This document shows, one piece after another, positions 1 through 8,521 of a stretch of DNA of 64,000 bases. The notes below the pieces were generated by a model that was given only the letters and a program-made list of their open reading frames with translations, searched no databases and was not told where the DNA came from. The position numbers and the translations under genes were made by a program. The stretch covers positions 10,243-74,242 of the forward strand of contig DALYDY010000004.1 in NCBI GenBank assembly GCA_031972855.1, given 5' to 3'. The stretch's first letter is position 1. Each line of letters starts with the position of its first letter. Origin of the DNA: JAIXRY01 sp031972855. GTDB taxonomy: Bacteria > Patescibacteriota > Minisyncoccia > Phycocordibacterales > UBA9973.

Positions 1-245
1 ACTCTGTTTTCAGACATAACAACAGAATTTCTCAAAATATGATCAATTATTTTTATACGGTCTTCATTTTTTCCTTGAAGCTCACGAGCTTCATGATATT
101 CGGCATTTTCAGATAAATCTCCAAGTGACTTTGCATATTCAAGTTGAGTCAAAATTTCACGTCTTTTTGTACTACGCAAAAGTTCAAGCTCTTGTTCGAG
201 TTCAGCCTTTTTTTCTTTTGTTATGTAATCTCTTTCGTATTCCAT
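1..245 (-). CDS. greA: Transcription elongation factor GreA, N-terminal part (cut by window edge)
   Basis: GreA rescues backtracked RNA polymerase by stimulating transcript cleavage through the secondary channel. The 81 visible codons start MEYERDYITKEKKAELEQEL and form the long N-terminal coiled coil. The motif GDLSENAEYHEARE is the hallmark tip region of the GreA/GreB N-terminal domain. The C-terminal FKBP-like domain lies outside the window. The ATG at 243-245 follows a consensus-like promoter by only six bases, so the mRNA is probably leaderless. The family call is secure; GreA rather than GreB rests on the motif wording. Confidence 0.93.
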   Translation of the reverse strand, partial: MEYERDYITKEKKAELEQELELLRSTKRREILTQLEYAKSLGDLSENAEYHEARELQGKNEDRIKIIDHILRNSVVMSENR

Positions 246-251
246 AGGAGT

Positions 252-280
252 ATAGTACCTTAAAATGAGGTCAAATTCAA
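252..280 (-). promoter_or_regulatory. greA promoter
   Basis: On the minus strand a -35 TTGAAT (275-280), a 17-base spacer and a -10 TACTAT (252-257) are followed six bases later by the greA ATG. The transcription start is predicted at or next to the ATG. Confidence 0.65.
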
Positions 281-283
281 ATG

Positions 284-327
284 TAAAAATACCCTGATTT
301 TACTTCACGAAATCAGGGTATTTTTAC
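284..327 (-). terminator. Intrinsic terminator after mrdA
   Basis: Inverted repeat with arms AATACCCTGATTT / AAATCAGGGTATT around an 8-base loop. A/T tracts on both sides let it work in either orientation. It separates mrdA from the greA promoter. Confidence 0.8.
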
Positions 328-342
328 ATTAAATAAATATTT

Positions 343-2019
343 TTACTTCAAATATTCTGGAGTATGGATCTGCATCCACTCCATAGTGAACTTCATTGCA
401 TTAGAAGCACTCGCAACCTGATTTGTCACCCCACTTTCCATTAAAACAGCAAAAGCATATTTTGGATTCTCATAAGGGAAAAATCCTATTACCCAAGAAT
501 TAACTCTATTTTTCAAAATTCCAACTTGAGCAGTACCTGATTTTGCAGCAACAGAAAATGCTTTCAACGATTGTCCTGTACCCTCTGTAACAACCATTCT
601 CATTCCCTCTTGTACCACCTTATAATATGTTTCATTATCAATTAAATTTATTTTTTGTTTTGGTCTTTCTTTATTCAAAACAAATCCAGGCGTCACGAGC
701 TCCCCACCGTTTGCAATTGCAGCTGTAGCTCTCACCATCTGAATTGGAGTTACCTGAAAACCATATTGTCCGATTGATGTGTGGTATGTATTACCTATTC
801 TCCATGGATCATTTGGAAAATTTTTCTTCTTCCATGCAATATTTGGGATTATACCTGATAATTCATTTGGCAAATCAACTCCTGTTTTTTCGCCAATACC
901 AAAAGCTTTAGAGTATTTCTCAATATTTACAATACCTAAACCTTTTTGATCTTTATAACCTCCACTAATTTCATAAAAATAAACATTAGAAGACACAGCT
1001 AGAGCCTCTCTCATGTCAACATATCCATGAGCCTTATTATCCTTAAAAATACTGTCTGGTCCTCCATATATATTTGGAATAACTATTTGCCCAGTACTCA
1101 ATATTTGTGTAGATGGATCAATAATTTTTTCATTAAGAGCTCCTATTGCCAAAAATGGTTTTACAATAGACCCAGGCGTATAAACACCAGATAAAACACG
1201 ATTAATAAAAACCCTTCTCGAATCTTCTAAATAATCTTTAATAATACTTTGGTTTTCACCTTTGGATAATATGTTTGGATCGTATTCAGGATAACTAGTC
1301 ATTGCGAGTATATCTCCGTTTTGAATATCCATAATTATTCCTCCACCACCACGATAACCAGAACTCTGCGCAAGACCTTCTATTCCTTTATATAATCCCA
1401 TCTGCACTCTTGCGTCAACAGACACCATCAAATCTGTTCCGTGCTCTGGTGGATTTATAGTATTTTCTGAATAAACATTACCATAAACATCTTCTTCAAA
1501 AATCTTTACACCATTTTTTCCTTCTAGAGATTTATTATATATTTTTTCAACACCATCTTTTGCAACAAAAGAATCTCTCCAAAAATTTCCAGAACTATCT
1601 TTTTCTGGATATTTTATATATCCGAGCAAATGCGCAAATCCTGGATTTTTGTAATACACACGATCAGCAAAAGGCTGTTCTGGTATTAGTCTTTCATTCC
1701 AAGCAAGCTCAACTTTATTTCGATCATATATAATTCCGCGATCAGCAAAAATTGGAGTAGTATTTAAACTATTTCTTTCACTTTTTGCCAAATAATTATC
1801 ACCTTGAATTATTTGAACATAAAACAATCTTCCTATAAAAATAAAAAATACAATTGAAACAAAAAATCCAAAAACAAAAAAAGGTTTTTCTTTTATTGCT
1901 TTTTCCAATCTTCCCTCAAATTGTTGGGTATTAAAATTTGGAAGATTTTGAGCGTCAATCAATATTTCATCTGGATCAACTTCTAAATATCTTCTTTTTT
2001 TCTTTTTAAATAAACTCAT
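343..2019 (-). CDS. mrdA: Penicillin-binding protein 2, peptidoglycan transpeptidase
   Basis: Class B PBP that cross-links peptidoglycan during cell elongation, anchored in the membrane with its catalytic domain outside. I chose the start MSLFKKKKRR (558 aa) over an upstream ATG because it gives a basic cytoplasmic tail followed by one membrane helix (about residues 47-65). The PBP dimerisation region follows, then the transpeptidase domain with all three motifs: S-x-x-K as SIVK (Ser about 284), S-x-N as SSN (about 343) and K-S/T-G as KSGTAQ (about 493). The gene overlaps by 14 bases a small polytopic membrane protein, as in mreD-mrdA operons. Distinguishing PBP2 from PBP3 (ftsI) rests on this context and the N-terminal layout. 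Confidence 0.9.
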   Translation of the reverse strand: MSLFKKKKRRYLEVDPDEILIDAQNLPNFNTQQFEGRLEKAIKEKPFFVFGFFVSIVFFIFIGRLFYVQIIQGDNYLAKSERNSLNTTPIFADRGIIYDRNKVELAWNERLIPEQPFADRVYYKNPGFAHLLGYIKYPEKDSSGNFWRDSFVAKDGVEKIYNKSLEGKNGVKIFEEDVYGNVYSENTINPPEHGTDLMVSVDARVQMGLYKGIEGLAQSSGYRGGGGIIMDIQNGDILAMTSYPEYDPNILSKGENQSIIKDYLEDSRRVFINRVLSGVYTPGSIVKPFLAIGALNEKIIDPSTQILSTGQIVIPNIYGGPDSIFKDNKAHGYVDMREALAVSSNVYFYEISGGYKDQKGLGIVNIEKYSKAFGIGEKTGVDLPNELSGIIPNIAWKKKNFPNDPWRIGNTYHTSIGQYGFQVTPIQMVRATAAIANGGELVTPGFVLNKERPKQKINLIDNETYYKVVQEGMRMVVTEGTGQSLKAFSVAAKSGTAQVGILKNRVNSWVIGFFPYENPKYAFAVLMESGVTNQVASASNAMKFTMEWMQIHTPEYLK

Positions 2020-2299
2020 ATGAATTATTATTCTTTCTTGTATATTTTTTAATAATAAAAATAACAGTAGATATAGAAACAATTATTAATCCCTCAAAAA
2101 GATAAAATCTAGACCCGTCTGAAAAAAGCAAAACCCTAACCAAAGCAAACAAAAGTGCAACAAAGAAACCAAACCAATTTAAAATTAGCCCAACAACCAA
2201 AAAAGAAGCACCTATATAAAAAGGAAATGAGATTCCCAATAAAAAAAGTGTAATTGTGGTTATTATAGATTTATTTAAATTTAATAAATTATTTTTCAT
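2006..2299 (-). CDS. Small polytopic membrane protein, possibly MreD-like
   Basis: 97 aa from the ATG at 2297-2299, which overlaps the end of the malic enzyme gene by 11 bases. A further upstream ATG lies deeper inside that gene and is less likely. Almost the whole protein is hydrophobic, with three to four predicted membrane helices, an FALVRVLLF segment and a basic C-terminus (KKYTRKNNN). It lies immediately upstream of and overlaps mrdA, the usual place of MreD, the rod-shape membrane protein. Sequence alone does not prove MreD because that family is poorly conserved; the role is inferred from size, topology and position. Confidence 0.6.
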   Translation of the reverse strand: MKNNLLNLNKSIITTITLFLLGISFPFYIGASFLVVGLILNWFGFFVALLFALVRVLLFSDGSRFYLFEGLIIVSISTVIFIIKKYTRKNNNSYEFI

Positions 2300-3416
2300 C
2301 TTTAAAAACAGAAGACACAGCGTCAACAATACGTTCATCAAAGACTCCTGGCAAAATATTTTCTCTACTTGGATTGTCTACCAAAGAAGATAGTGCGTGA
2401 GCTACTCTCAAAAAATGTTCGTCTGTAAATTGGGTTAATTTATTTTCTAAAGCACCTTTAAAAATACCTGGAAAAGCAAGGACATTATTTATTTGATTTG
2501 GAAAATCTGACCTGCCAGTAGAAACAATAAAAGCTCCAGCATCAATGGCTTCCTCTGGAAAAATCTCTGGTATAGGATTTGCTAGTGCAAATATAATAGG
2601 ATCTTTTGCCATTGTTCTAATCATATCTTTTGTAAGAACGCCTGGCTTACTAACACCAATAAACACATCAGCACCTTCAACAATATCAACAAGCTCACCT
2701 TTTGCCCATGGCTCACCTATTTGTTGTAGAAGTTTTTTCTTTTCGTCATTTATATCATCTCTTACAGAAGATAATATTCCACCACTATCAACTATAGAAA
2801 TATATTTTACTCCTGCAACAATAAGAAGCTTGGTAATAGCTGTACCAGCAGCGCCAGCGCCAGAGAGAACAACTCTTATATTTTCTATCTTTGAATTTCT
2901 TATTTTTAAAGCATTCAAAAGTCCAGCAAGAACAACAACTGCTGTACCGTGTTGATCATCATGCATAACAGGAATAGAGAGCTCTTCTCTCAATCTTCTT
3001 TCAATTTCAAAACATCTAGGAGCTGCAATATCTTCTAAATTTATTCCACCAAAAGAAGGGGCTATATTTTTTATTGTTTGTATTATTTCTTCTGTATTTT
3101 GAGTATCCAAACATATTGGAACAGCATCTATATCTGCAAATTGTTTAAATAGCGCTGCTTTTCCCTCCATAACAGGAAAAGCTGCTTCTGGACCAAGATT
3201 ACCAATTCCAAGTATTGCTGAACCGTCAGTAACAACAGCAACTACCCTATTTTTCCATGTGTAATCATTTACAAGTTTTTTATCATTTGAGATAGCTAAA
3301 GAAACAAGAGCCACACCAGGAGTATAGGCAAATGGAAGGTTCTCTTTTGTTATTGGCTCAGTAAGAGCTATTTTTATTTTTCCTTTATTTTTAAGATGAA
3401 ATTCTAGTGGGTTCAT
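2289..3416 (-). CDS. maeB: NAD(P)-dependent malic enzyme (oxaloacetate-decarboxylating)
   Basis: Converts malate to pyruvate and CO2 with reduction of NAD(P). The 375 residues match the short bacterial form without a phosphotransacetylase domain. Visible motifs: AYTPGVA near residue 31, VVTDGSAILGIGNLGPEAAFPVMEGK (family block, residues about 62-87), the metal-binding segment INLEDIAAPRCFEIE, MHDDQHGTA, and the nucleotide-binding glycine loop LSGAGAAGTAI. A late FALANPIPEI block closes the site. It is nine bases from the upstream secreted-protein gene and overlaps the small membrane gene downstream, so it is probably part of one long minus-strand operon. The cofactor preference cannot be read from sequence, so the symbol is tentative. 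Confidence 0.93.
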   Translation of the reverse strand: MNPLEFHLKNKGKIKIALTEPITKENLPFAYTPGVALVSLAISNDKKLVNDYTWKNRVVAVVTDGSAILGIGNLGPEAAFPVMEGKAALFKQFADIDAVPICLDTQNTEEIIQTIKNIAPSFGGINLEDIAAPRCFEIERRLREELSIPVMHDDQHGTAVVVLAGLLNALKIRNSKIENIRVVLSGAGAAGTAITKLLIVAGVKYISIVDSGGILSSVRDDINDEKKKLLQQIGEPWAKGELVDIVEGADVFIGVSKPGVLTKDMIRTMAKDPIIFALANPIPEIFPEEAIDAGAFIVSTGRSDFPNQINNVLAFPGIFKGALENKLTQFTDEHFLRVAHALSSLVDNPSRENILPGVFDERIVDAVSSVFKDEK

Positions 3417-3425
3417 AATTGTGGA

Positions 3426-4232
3426 TTATCTTCTAATTTTTCTGTATACAAATCGTAACAGTAAATATGAAATTAAAATTAATAAGCTAAAAAATATAAC
3501 TTTTATATTAAACAAAAACAGAAGTACAGTGAATAAATAATATTTTGCAATTGCAAATGGATTGTCTGGAATAAAAGAAGCTTTTTTTGTTTTTACAGAA
3601 TCATCTTTTACAATAACTTTGTCTTTTTCTACTTTTGCAATATCTTTTTGTTTTTCAAAAAATAGAGATGAGTCATTTCTTGCTGTATCTATTTTTGTAA
3701 AAATATTTGAAGCAGTTTTTGGAATATCTGTAGCTATATTATTACCAAAATTTTTAAAAGTTTTTGAAACATTTTCTGTTCCACTTTCTTTTATTTTTTC
3801 TTCAACTTTAACCAACTCAGGTTCTTTTACTTGTATAACATTTTCTTTTGTTTCTTGAGAAATATCTATAGTTTTTATTTCTACACCTTTCAAATCTACA
3901 AGTCTTGAATTTTCTAAAACAGCTCTCACTCTATATGTACCTGAGGTCGGCTTCCAATCAACAGAAACATCTTTTACAGTCTTACTCGGGACAATAATTT
4001 CTCTCCTACCTAAAACGACTTTATCATTATAGAAAACAACCATTCCTTTTAATTGTTCAGTACTGCCATTATATATAAGTGTATATATTTTTACACTTTC
4101 ACCGCCCACAATAGAATCTTTTGAAAACCATATTGGATTTTCTATAAAACCTACAGGAGTATTATTGTCTGCATAAATAGGACTCCCTCCCAAAAAAAAT
4201 GATATAAGAATAGCGGTTAAAATAAAACGCAT
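3426..4232 (-). CDS. Secreted/membrane-anchored protein with an Ig-like (CARDB-type) domain
   Basis: 268 aa. A signal peptide (MRFILTAILISFFLGGSPIYA) is followed by a beta-rich region of about 100 residues with GGESVKIYTLIYNG and WKPTSGTYRVRAVLEN, the pattern of bacterial Ig-like/CARDB domains. Next comes a polar lysine- and glutamate-rich linker (about 125-220) and one C-terminal membrane helix (LFLFNIKVIFFSLLILISYL) with a basic tail. This fits a surface protein anchored at its C-terminus. It sits in the same minus-strand run as malic enzyme and mrdA. Function unknown. Confidence 0.75.
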   Translation of the reverse strand: MRFILTAILISFFLGGSPIYADNNTPVGFIENPIWFSKDSIVGGESVKIYTLIYNGSTEQLKGMVVFYNDKVVLGRREIIVPSKTVKDVSVDWKPTSGTYRVRAVLENSRLVDLKGVEIKTIDISQETKENVIQVKEPELVKVEEKIKESGTENVSKTFKNFGNNIATDIPKTASNIFTKIDTARNDSSLFFEKQKDIAKVEKDKVIVKDDSVKTKKASFIPDNPFAIAKYYLFTVLLFLFNIKVIFFSLLILISYLLLRFVYRKIRR

Positions 4233-4258
4233 AATATATAGTATATCACAAGAAAATT

Positions 4259-4855
4259 TTATGAAGGTAGCACAAAAAATCCTAAATAAACTGCAATAAA
4301 ATTTAACACTGAGTGAAGTATTGATATCAAAACAATATTAGGTTTTTTGTAATATATATAAGAAAACATAAGACCAGCAAAAAAAGCAAAAGGTAGCATT
4401 ATTTGTTTTTGAGGATATATTATATGCAACAATGTAAATAAAAATGTATTAGACAATATAACTGTCCACATATTTGTAAATAGACTTTTTAATTTGTGCA
4501 TCAAAAAACTTCTATAAAGAACTTCTTGCAAAATAGAGACAGGAATAAATAGAGTTAGAAGTCTTTTGTTTTCCCACCAATGCATACTTGGACCTATTGG
4601 AAGTATTTTTTCCGAATAAATAGTACACAACAAACCTACGGCAAAAGCTCCTAAATACCATAAAAAATATTTCCACCAAGGATCAGTAAAGCCAGCATCT
4701 TCATGTGAAAATTTTTCATGACGCATTATACCAACAACCAAAAGTGTTACAGAAAAAAGAATAATGACTCTAAAATCTACAGGTAAAACACCAAAATAAA
4801 TAAGTAGTACAGGTACAACAAAAATATAAATAATTTGAAGTAATGCCAATCGCAT
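4259..4855 (-). CDS. CPBP family intramembrane metalloprotease
   Basis: 198 aa with about six predicted membrane helices. The Abi/CPBP (CAAX protease and bacteriocin-processing) signature is present: LQEVLYRS is the E-x-x-x-R motif, FTLLHIIYP carries the second conserved His and ILHSVLNF the H-x-x-x-N motif. The residue before the glutamate is Q, not the usual E. Members of the family cleave prenylated or bacteriocin-like substrates or act in immunity; the substrate here is unknown. The gene lies 26 bases upstream of the Ig-like protein and four bases after the response regulator. Confidence 0.85.
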   Translation of the reverse strand: MRLALLQIIYIFVVPVLLIYFGVLPVDFRVIILFSVTLLVVGIMRHEKFSHEDAGFTDPWWKYFLWYLGAFAVGLLCTIYSEKILPIGPSMHWWENKRLLTLFIPVSILQEVLYRSFLMHKLKSLFTNMWTVILSNTFLFTLLHIIYPQKQIMLPFAFFAGLMFSYIYYKKPNIVLISILHSVLNFIAVYLGFFVLPS

Positions 4856-4859
4856 ATTT

Positions 4860-5252
4860 TTACACCAAAGATTCTTTTATTGCTTTTTCTATGTAAGACA
4901 AAACATCTTTTGGCTCAACATCAGATTTGACCAAATAATAGAAAGCGCCAATATCTAAAGCCTTAGAAATTCTATCGAAATCGCCATAATTAGAAAGGAT
5001 AATGACTGGAACCTTTTTACCCCAAGAATCCTCTCTTAATTGTTTAAGAAATTCAAATCCATCCATTATAGGCATAGTGAGATCTGTAACTATAACATTA
5101 GGATGAGATTCTATTGCTAATTTTAATCCCTGAGCTCCATTCTCAGCGACTTCTATATCAAAACCGGCATCTATACATTTATTTCTTAATAAATCTATAA
5201 AAGTTTTATCATCTTCAATTAAAAGTACTTTGTATTTATTGTTTGTATCCAT
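4860..5252 (-). CDS. Single-domain response regulator (CheY-like)
   Basis: 130 aa from the internal start MDTNNKYKVLLIEDD; a longer frame reading back into the kinase gene is less likely. It is a complete receiver domain with no output domain: acidic pocket EDD, phospho-acceptor Asp in VIVTDLTMPIMDG, Ser in the switch position (IILSNYG) and Lys in YLVKSD. It lies 16 bases downstream of the histidine kinase, its evident partner. A TATAAT hexamer nine bases before the ATG may give an additional internal promoter. Without an output domain it must act by protein contact; the target is not apparent here. Confidence 0.92.
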   Translation of the reverse strand: MDTNNKYKVLLIEDDKTFIDLLRNKCIDAGFDIEVAENGAQGLKLAIESHPNVIVTDLTMPIMDGFEFLKQLREDSWGKKVPVIILSNYGDFDRISKALDIGAFYYLVKSDVEPKDVLSYIEKAIKESLV

Positions 5253-5268
5253 AATGTTTTTATTATAG

Positions 5269-6714
5269 CTATTTTTTGGGAATAATAATAGTAAAAATTG
5301 ACCCCTCACCCTCTTTAGAATCTATTTTCAAAATCCCTTTATGATGATTGATTATTTGATAAGCAAGATACATACCAAGTCCATGACCTGTTGTTTCTTT
5401 TGTATTTAAAGCCCTATAAAATCCAGAGAGGATCTTCTTCTGTTCTTCTTTAGGAATACCAATACCTGTGTCTGATATAGATATTTCAAAATTATTTTTA
5501 TTTTCTAAACTAGAAACAATAACCATACCTCCTTTGTGACTATATTTAATTGCATTACTTATAATATTTTTTAAGGCTAAAAGAAAATAGTATTTATCAA
5601 CAAAAATATTTAAACCTGTTACTTCATTTTTAAAAATAACATCTTTCTCTCTAAACATAAATTCAATTTCTTCTCTTATTTCTTGAACAAGACTACGAAG
5701 ATTAACGTCTTCAAAATTTAAAGACAGTTTGCCAAATTGTATTTTTGAAACATCTAATATTATTTTTGAGAAATCAGAACCTCTTATAGATTCTTCATAT
5801 GCTTCTTTTATATGCTTATCTGCTTTTGGATCATTAGATACTAATTCTTCACGCGCAGCAGACAAGAGCCATCGAATACGGGCTAGAGGGGTCTTCATCT
5901 CATGACCAACAAGACCTATAACAAGAGATTTTTCTTCATCTAGTGCTTTATTTAAATTTTCTTTTTTTATAAAAACAAGAATAAACAATATAAGTAAAAA
6001 AATTACGGAACCAAGAACAACAAAAGAAAATACAAAAAATAGCTTTGAAATATTACCTACAATAGTATCGAATGTTGTATCGCGAATATCTACAGCCAAT
6101 ACAGCAACAGTCTCTCCTTTATCATTTTTAATTGGAGCATATCCTGTAATAAAACTTCCCCATTCATCAGTATAAAAAGTATTATCAATATAAATATCTT
6201 TATAACCTTCTTTTATTGATGTTATTGGAGCGTTTTCATATTCTTCTGTAATATATGTCAGCTCATCATTTTCATCAACAACTCCGTCTTTATTTATATC
6301 GACATCATTTGTTGTATCAGAATCAGTGTTTGCATACGGATCAACAGACCATCCATCAGCTAAAAATACAACTCTTTCTACACCATCAACTTCTTGGATT
6401 TTTTCTATATAAGCAAAAGAAACTTCAGGATAATGAGTCACTATTTTAGAAAGAACACTTGCAACATTTTTGTATTCATCAGAAACAAACATTTCTGGAC
6501 TTGTGAGTTTTTCTATATCTTTATAATCAACATCTTCAACATAACTTGAAACAATAGAGTCAATAGAATTAAACAATTGGTCTTTTAATATTTTTTGAGT
6601 ATCTTTGTACAAAAAGAAAACACCAACAATAAGTGAGCTAAGTATAAGTGAAGCAATAAATACATTAAGAAAAATTACCTTTTTTAGAGAATTGAAAAAA
6701 TTAAAATATTTCAT
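5269..6714 (-). CDS. Membrane sensor histidine kinase with an EF-hand-like loop in its sensor domain
   Basis: 481 aa starting MKYFNFFNSLKK. Order: membrane helix about 13-36, extracytoplasmic sensor about 40-225 of Cache/PAS type, second helix about 225-250, then a cytoplasmic kinase. The H-box is LVGHEMKTPLARIRW (His about 271), the N-box NIISNAIKYSHKGG, the G1 box DTGIGIP and the G2 box GHGLGMYLA. There is no HAMP domain. The sensor domain contains DINKDGVVDEND at about 139-150, a match to the calcium loop of dockerins/EF-hands. A TATAAT at 6721-6726 lies six bases before the ATG, which suggests a leaderless message. It heads the kinase-regulator pair. Confidence 0.92.
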   Translation of the reverse strand: MKYFNFFNSLKKVIFLNVFIASLILSSLIVGVFFLYKDTQKILKDQLFNSIDSIVSSYVEDVDYKDIEKLTSPEMFVSDEYKNVASVLSKIVTHYPEVSFAYIEKIQEVDGVERVVFLADGWSVDPYANTDSDTTNDVDINKDGVVDENDELTYITEEYENAPITSIKEGYKDIYIDNTFYTDEWGSFITGYAPIKNDKGETVAVLAVDIRDTTFDTIVGNISKLFFVFSFVVLGSVIFLLILFILVFIKKENLNKALDEEKSLVIGLVGHEMKTPLARIRWLLSAAREELVSNDPKADKHIKEAYEESIRGSDFSKIILDVSKIQFGKLSLNFEDVNLRSLVQEIREEIEFMFREKDVIFKNEVTGLNIFVDKYYFLLALKNIISNAIKYSHKGGMVIVSSLENKNNFEISISDTGIGIPKEEQKKILSGFYRALNTKETTGHGLGMYLAYQIINHHKGILKIDSKEGEGSIFTIIIPKK

Positions 6715-6777
6715 AAGACTATTATAGAACAATATTTAATTAAATATAAATTAATTTTAATAGTGAGGATAAAAAAT

Positions 6778-6802
6778 AAAATTCCTCTTATTGAGGAATT
6801 TG
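6778..6802 (-). terminator. Intrinsic terminator overlapping the end of the HD gene
   Basis: Arms AAATTCCTC / GAGGAATTT around a short loop, followed on the minus strand by a T-rich run. It overlaps the last codons of the HD hydrolase gene. Confidence 0.65.
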
Positions 6803-7414
6803 TTCTTTTTCAAGAGATTCTAAAACTTCGATAATCTCATGATAAAGAATAAAGTGTTTTTCAGCAAAAACTAAATAGTGTAATCTAGTCTCTTTAATTT
6901 TTCTCTCTTGTTTATCTTTTGGACAAGACTCGAGAGTAAACAAATTATGAAACCTGTCAGAAAGTTTAATAGAAAAGAAATCACGTGGAGCATTGTTGAA
7001 TCTATAGTGATAAACATGTTCACGTTCTTCTTTTTTAGGATAATCTACTTTCGATGGTTTTGTTAAATAATCAACCAAACAAGCAACTCTATCGCCAAAT
7101 AGAGTGCGAACCCTTTCAATTGTCCAGGAAGGACAGTCTTCAACAATATCGTGAAGCAGAGCTGCAATTATCAATTCATAATCATTTACTCTTAAGTAAT
7201 CAATAAGAATTAGACAAACAGCCCTGATGTGTTCAAAATATCTATCACCACCTTCTCTTTTTAGATCCCTGAATGCATCTTTTGTAACATTGTAGGCTTG
7301 CTCTATTTTCTTATATCTATAATCAGATTTTGGGAAAAATAAAGAAATTCTTCTAAAAAAAGATTCTCTGTTTTCTCCTGCTTTTAGAAAAGCAAATTTT
7401 TCTTGTATTTTCAT
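6788..7414 (-). CDS. SpoT/MESH1-like HD-domain hydrolase, stand-alone
   Basis: 208 aa. The start MKIQEKFAFL is supported by a Shine-Dalgarno AAAGGAG about nine bases upstream; a frame extending 11 codons further is less likely. HD-superfamily ligands follow the RelA/SpoT hydrolase pattern: RYFEHIRAV, AALLHDIVEDCP, the LFGDRVACLVDYLTK helix and IKLSDRFHNL. No synthetase, TGS or ACT domain is attached, so this is a hydrolase-only protein, plausibly acting on (p)ppGpp or a related nucleotide. The substrate is inferred. A second protein of this kind lies at 12444-13004. Confidence 0.8.
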   Translation of the reverse strand: MKIQEKFAFLKAGENRESFFRRISLFFPKSDYRYKKIEQAYNVTKDAFRDLKREGGDRYFEHIRAVCLILIDYLRVNDYELIIAALLHDIVEDCPSWTIERVRTLFGDRVACLVDYLTKPSKVDYPKKEEREHVYHYRFNNAPRDFFSIKLSDRFHNLFTLESCPKDKQERKIKETRLHYLVFAEKHFILYHEIIEVLESLEKEQIPQ

Positions 7415-7518
7415 TTTTTTATTCTCCTTTGTAATAGCATAATACATAATATCTATATTGTCAAAAATAGATATTTATATAGTTTTATAATAAAATTTAT
7501 CTTATAATATACACATAG

Positions 7519-8013
7519 ATGCATCATCACAAATTTTTTAAAGCGTTCTTGATATTGTATGCTGGTGTTTTAATATTCCACGCAGCAGAACTTCCTTTTT
7601 TAAACCCATTAGTAATTATTGGGCTTATTGCTGGTCTTACTCTCGCTCTTATATCTCATTCATATCATGGGAAAATAGCTCTTTTTCTATTGATAATACA
7701 TATGGGTGTAGACATGATAAATCATGGATTATATTTTGAGAGTTATAAATTACAAGATTATCTATTTGGAATTCTTCACCTTGGAATGGACGTAGTATTT
7801 CTTTATGAAGAAAGTCTAGCACACACAAAAAAACCAAAAACAACACTTCTTATAACAGGCCTTATTCTAATTGGAATATTTATAATTTCAAAAACTGTTG
7901 GGTTAGAAATTCCAGAAAACACACATGAACCTATAGAGGCTTTAGTTATGAGTGGAATTCTAGGATGCGTTGTTTATCACTTTTGGAATAAAAAGAAGCA
8001 TTTGCATAAATAA
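7519..8013 (+). CDS. Histidine-rich polytopic membrane protein, unknown function
   Basis: 164 aa with about five predicted helices. His and acidic residues are spread through the membrane segments: MHHHKF at the start, FHAAEL, ISHSYHGK, IIHMGVDMINHG, ILHLGMD and THEP, with a KKKHLHK tail. This spacing suggests metal or haem binding, but I recognise no family. It is transcribed divergently from the HD gene and ends in a terminator shared with the convergent small gene downstream. Confidence 0.65.
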   Translation: MHHHKFFKAFLILYAGVLIFHAAELPFLNPLVIIGLIAGLTLALISHSYHGKIALFLLIIHMGVDMINHGLYFESYKLQDYLFGILHLGMDVVFLYEESLAHTKKPKTTLLITGLILIGIFIISKTVGLEIPENTHEPIEALVMSGILGCVVYHFWNKKKHLHK

Positions 8014-8045
8014 AAAAGCTGCGTCACAATGACACAGCTTATAAA
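8012..8045. terminator. Bidirectional terminator between convergent genes
   Basis: Arms AAGCTGCGTCA / TGACACAGCTT (one mismatch) flanked by A and T runs, between the histidine-rich membrane protein and the small minus-strand gene. Confidence 0.7.
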
Positions 8046-8047
8046 AA

Positions 8048-8242
8048 TCAAACAGTAATAATGTTTTTTTGTTGCTTTTTTATTTTGTATACAGAGTATA
8101 CCCCTAAACAAATAGCTGCAATAATTAAGTAACCAATTCCAGATAATGGAGCATCTTCTACATCATCATCAAAACCTGGCTGAGCACGTGATTCAGCAAC
8201 AAACAAAACAAAAAGAACAAATAAAGCAAAGATTTTTTTCAT
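8048..8242 (-). CDS. Small exported membrane protein
   Basis: 64 aa: signal peptide (MKKIFALFVLFVLFVAESRAQ), a short acidic stretch (PGFDDDVEDAP), one membrane helix (LSGIGYLIIAAICLGVYSVY) and a basic tail. The layout resembles the small sortase-like or surface-anchored peptides common in Bacteroidetes; that resemblance is from memory and not proof of transfer. Function unknown. Confidence 0.55.
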   Translation of the reverse strand: MKKIFALFVLFVLFVAESRAQPGFDDDVEDAPLSGIGYLIIAAICLGVYSVYKIKKQQKNIITV

Positions 8243-8307
8243 AAATAAAATATATTTTTAAATTTCTATACAATTTTAACACATTAAGACAAAAAAGCAA
8301 GTTTATT

Positions 8308-8334
8308 ATAAAAGCCGCAAATATGCGGCTTTTT
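8308..8334. terminator. Hairpin terminator
   Basis: AAAAGCCGCA / TGCGGCTTTT around a 4-base loop. On the minus strand it directly follows a possible 25-codon frame; on the plus strand it is followed by five T. Confidence 0.65.
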
Positions 8335-8410
8335 AGTGGATTCTTTCCACCTTCCTCCCCTTTCTCATTTTAGGATTAGGCATTATTTTATTTTGCTTAA
8401 AGATAAACAT
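8333..8410 (-). CDS. Possible 25-residue basic peptide
   Basis: Frame MFIFKQNKIMPNPKMRKGRK and then VERIH; an internal start would give the 16-residue MPNPKMRKGRKVERIH. The stop codon abuts the terminator hairpin at 8308-8334, as expected for a real short transcript. The last 16 codons are richer in G than the flanking DNA. No Shine-Dalgarno is evident and no family is recognised. The remaining intergenic DNA (8411-8520) shows only AT-rich sequence with a TACTAT -10-like hexamer on the minus strand. Low confidence. Confidence 0.25.
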   Translation of the reverse strand: MFIFKQNKIMPNPKMRKGRKVERIH

Positions 8411-8521
8411 AAATAAAAATATTCAGAAAAAAAGTTTTGTATAGTATTTAACTTTATTCATTTGATTATTGATTTGTTGTTCTCAATAATTTTATCATGG
8501 AAAAATTTCTGATTTTGAAAT

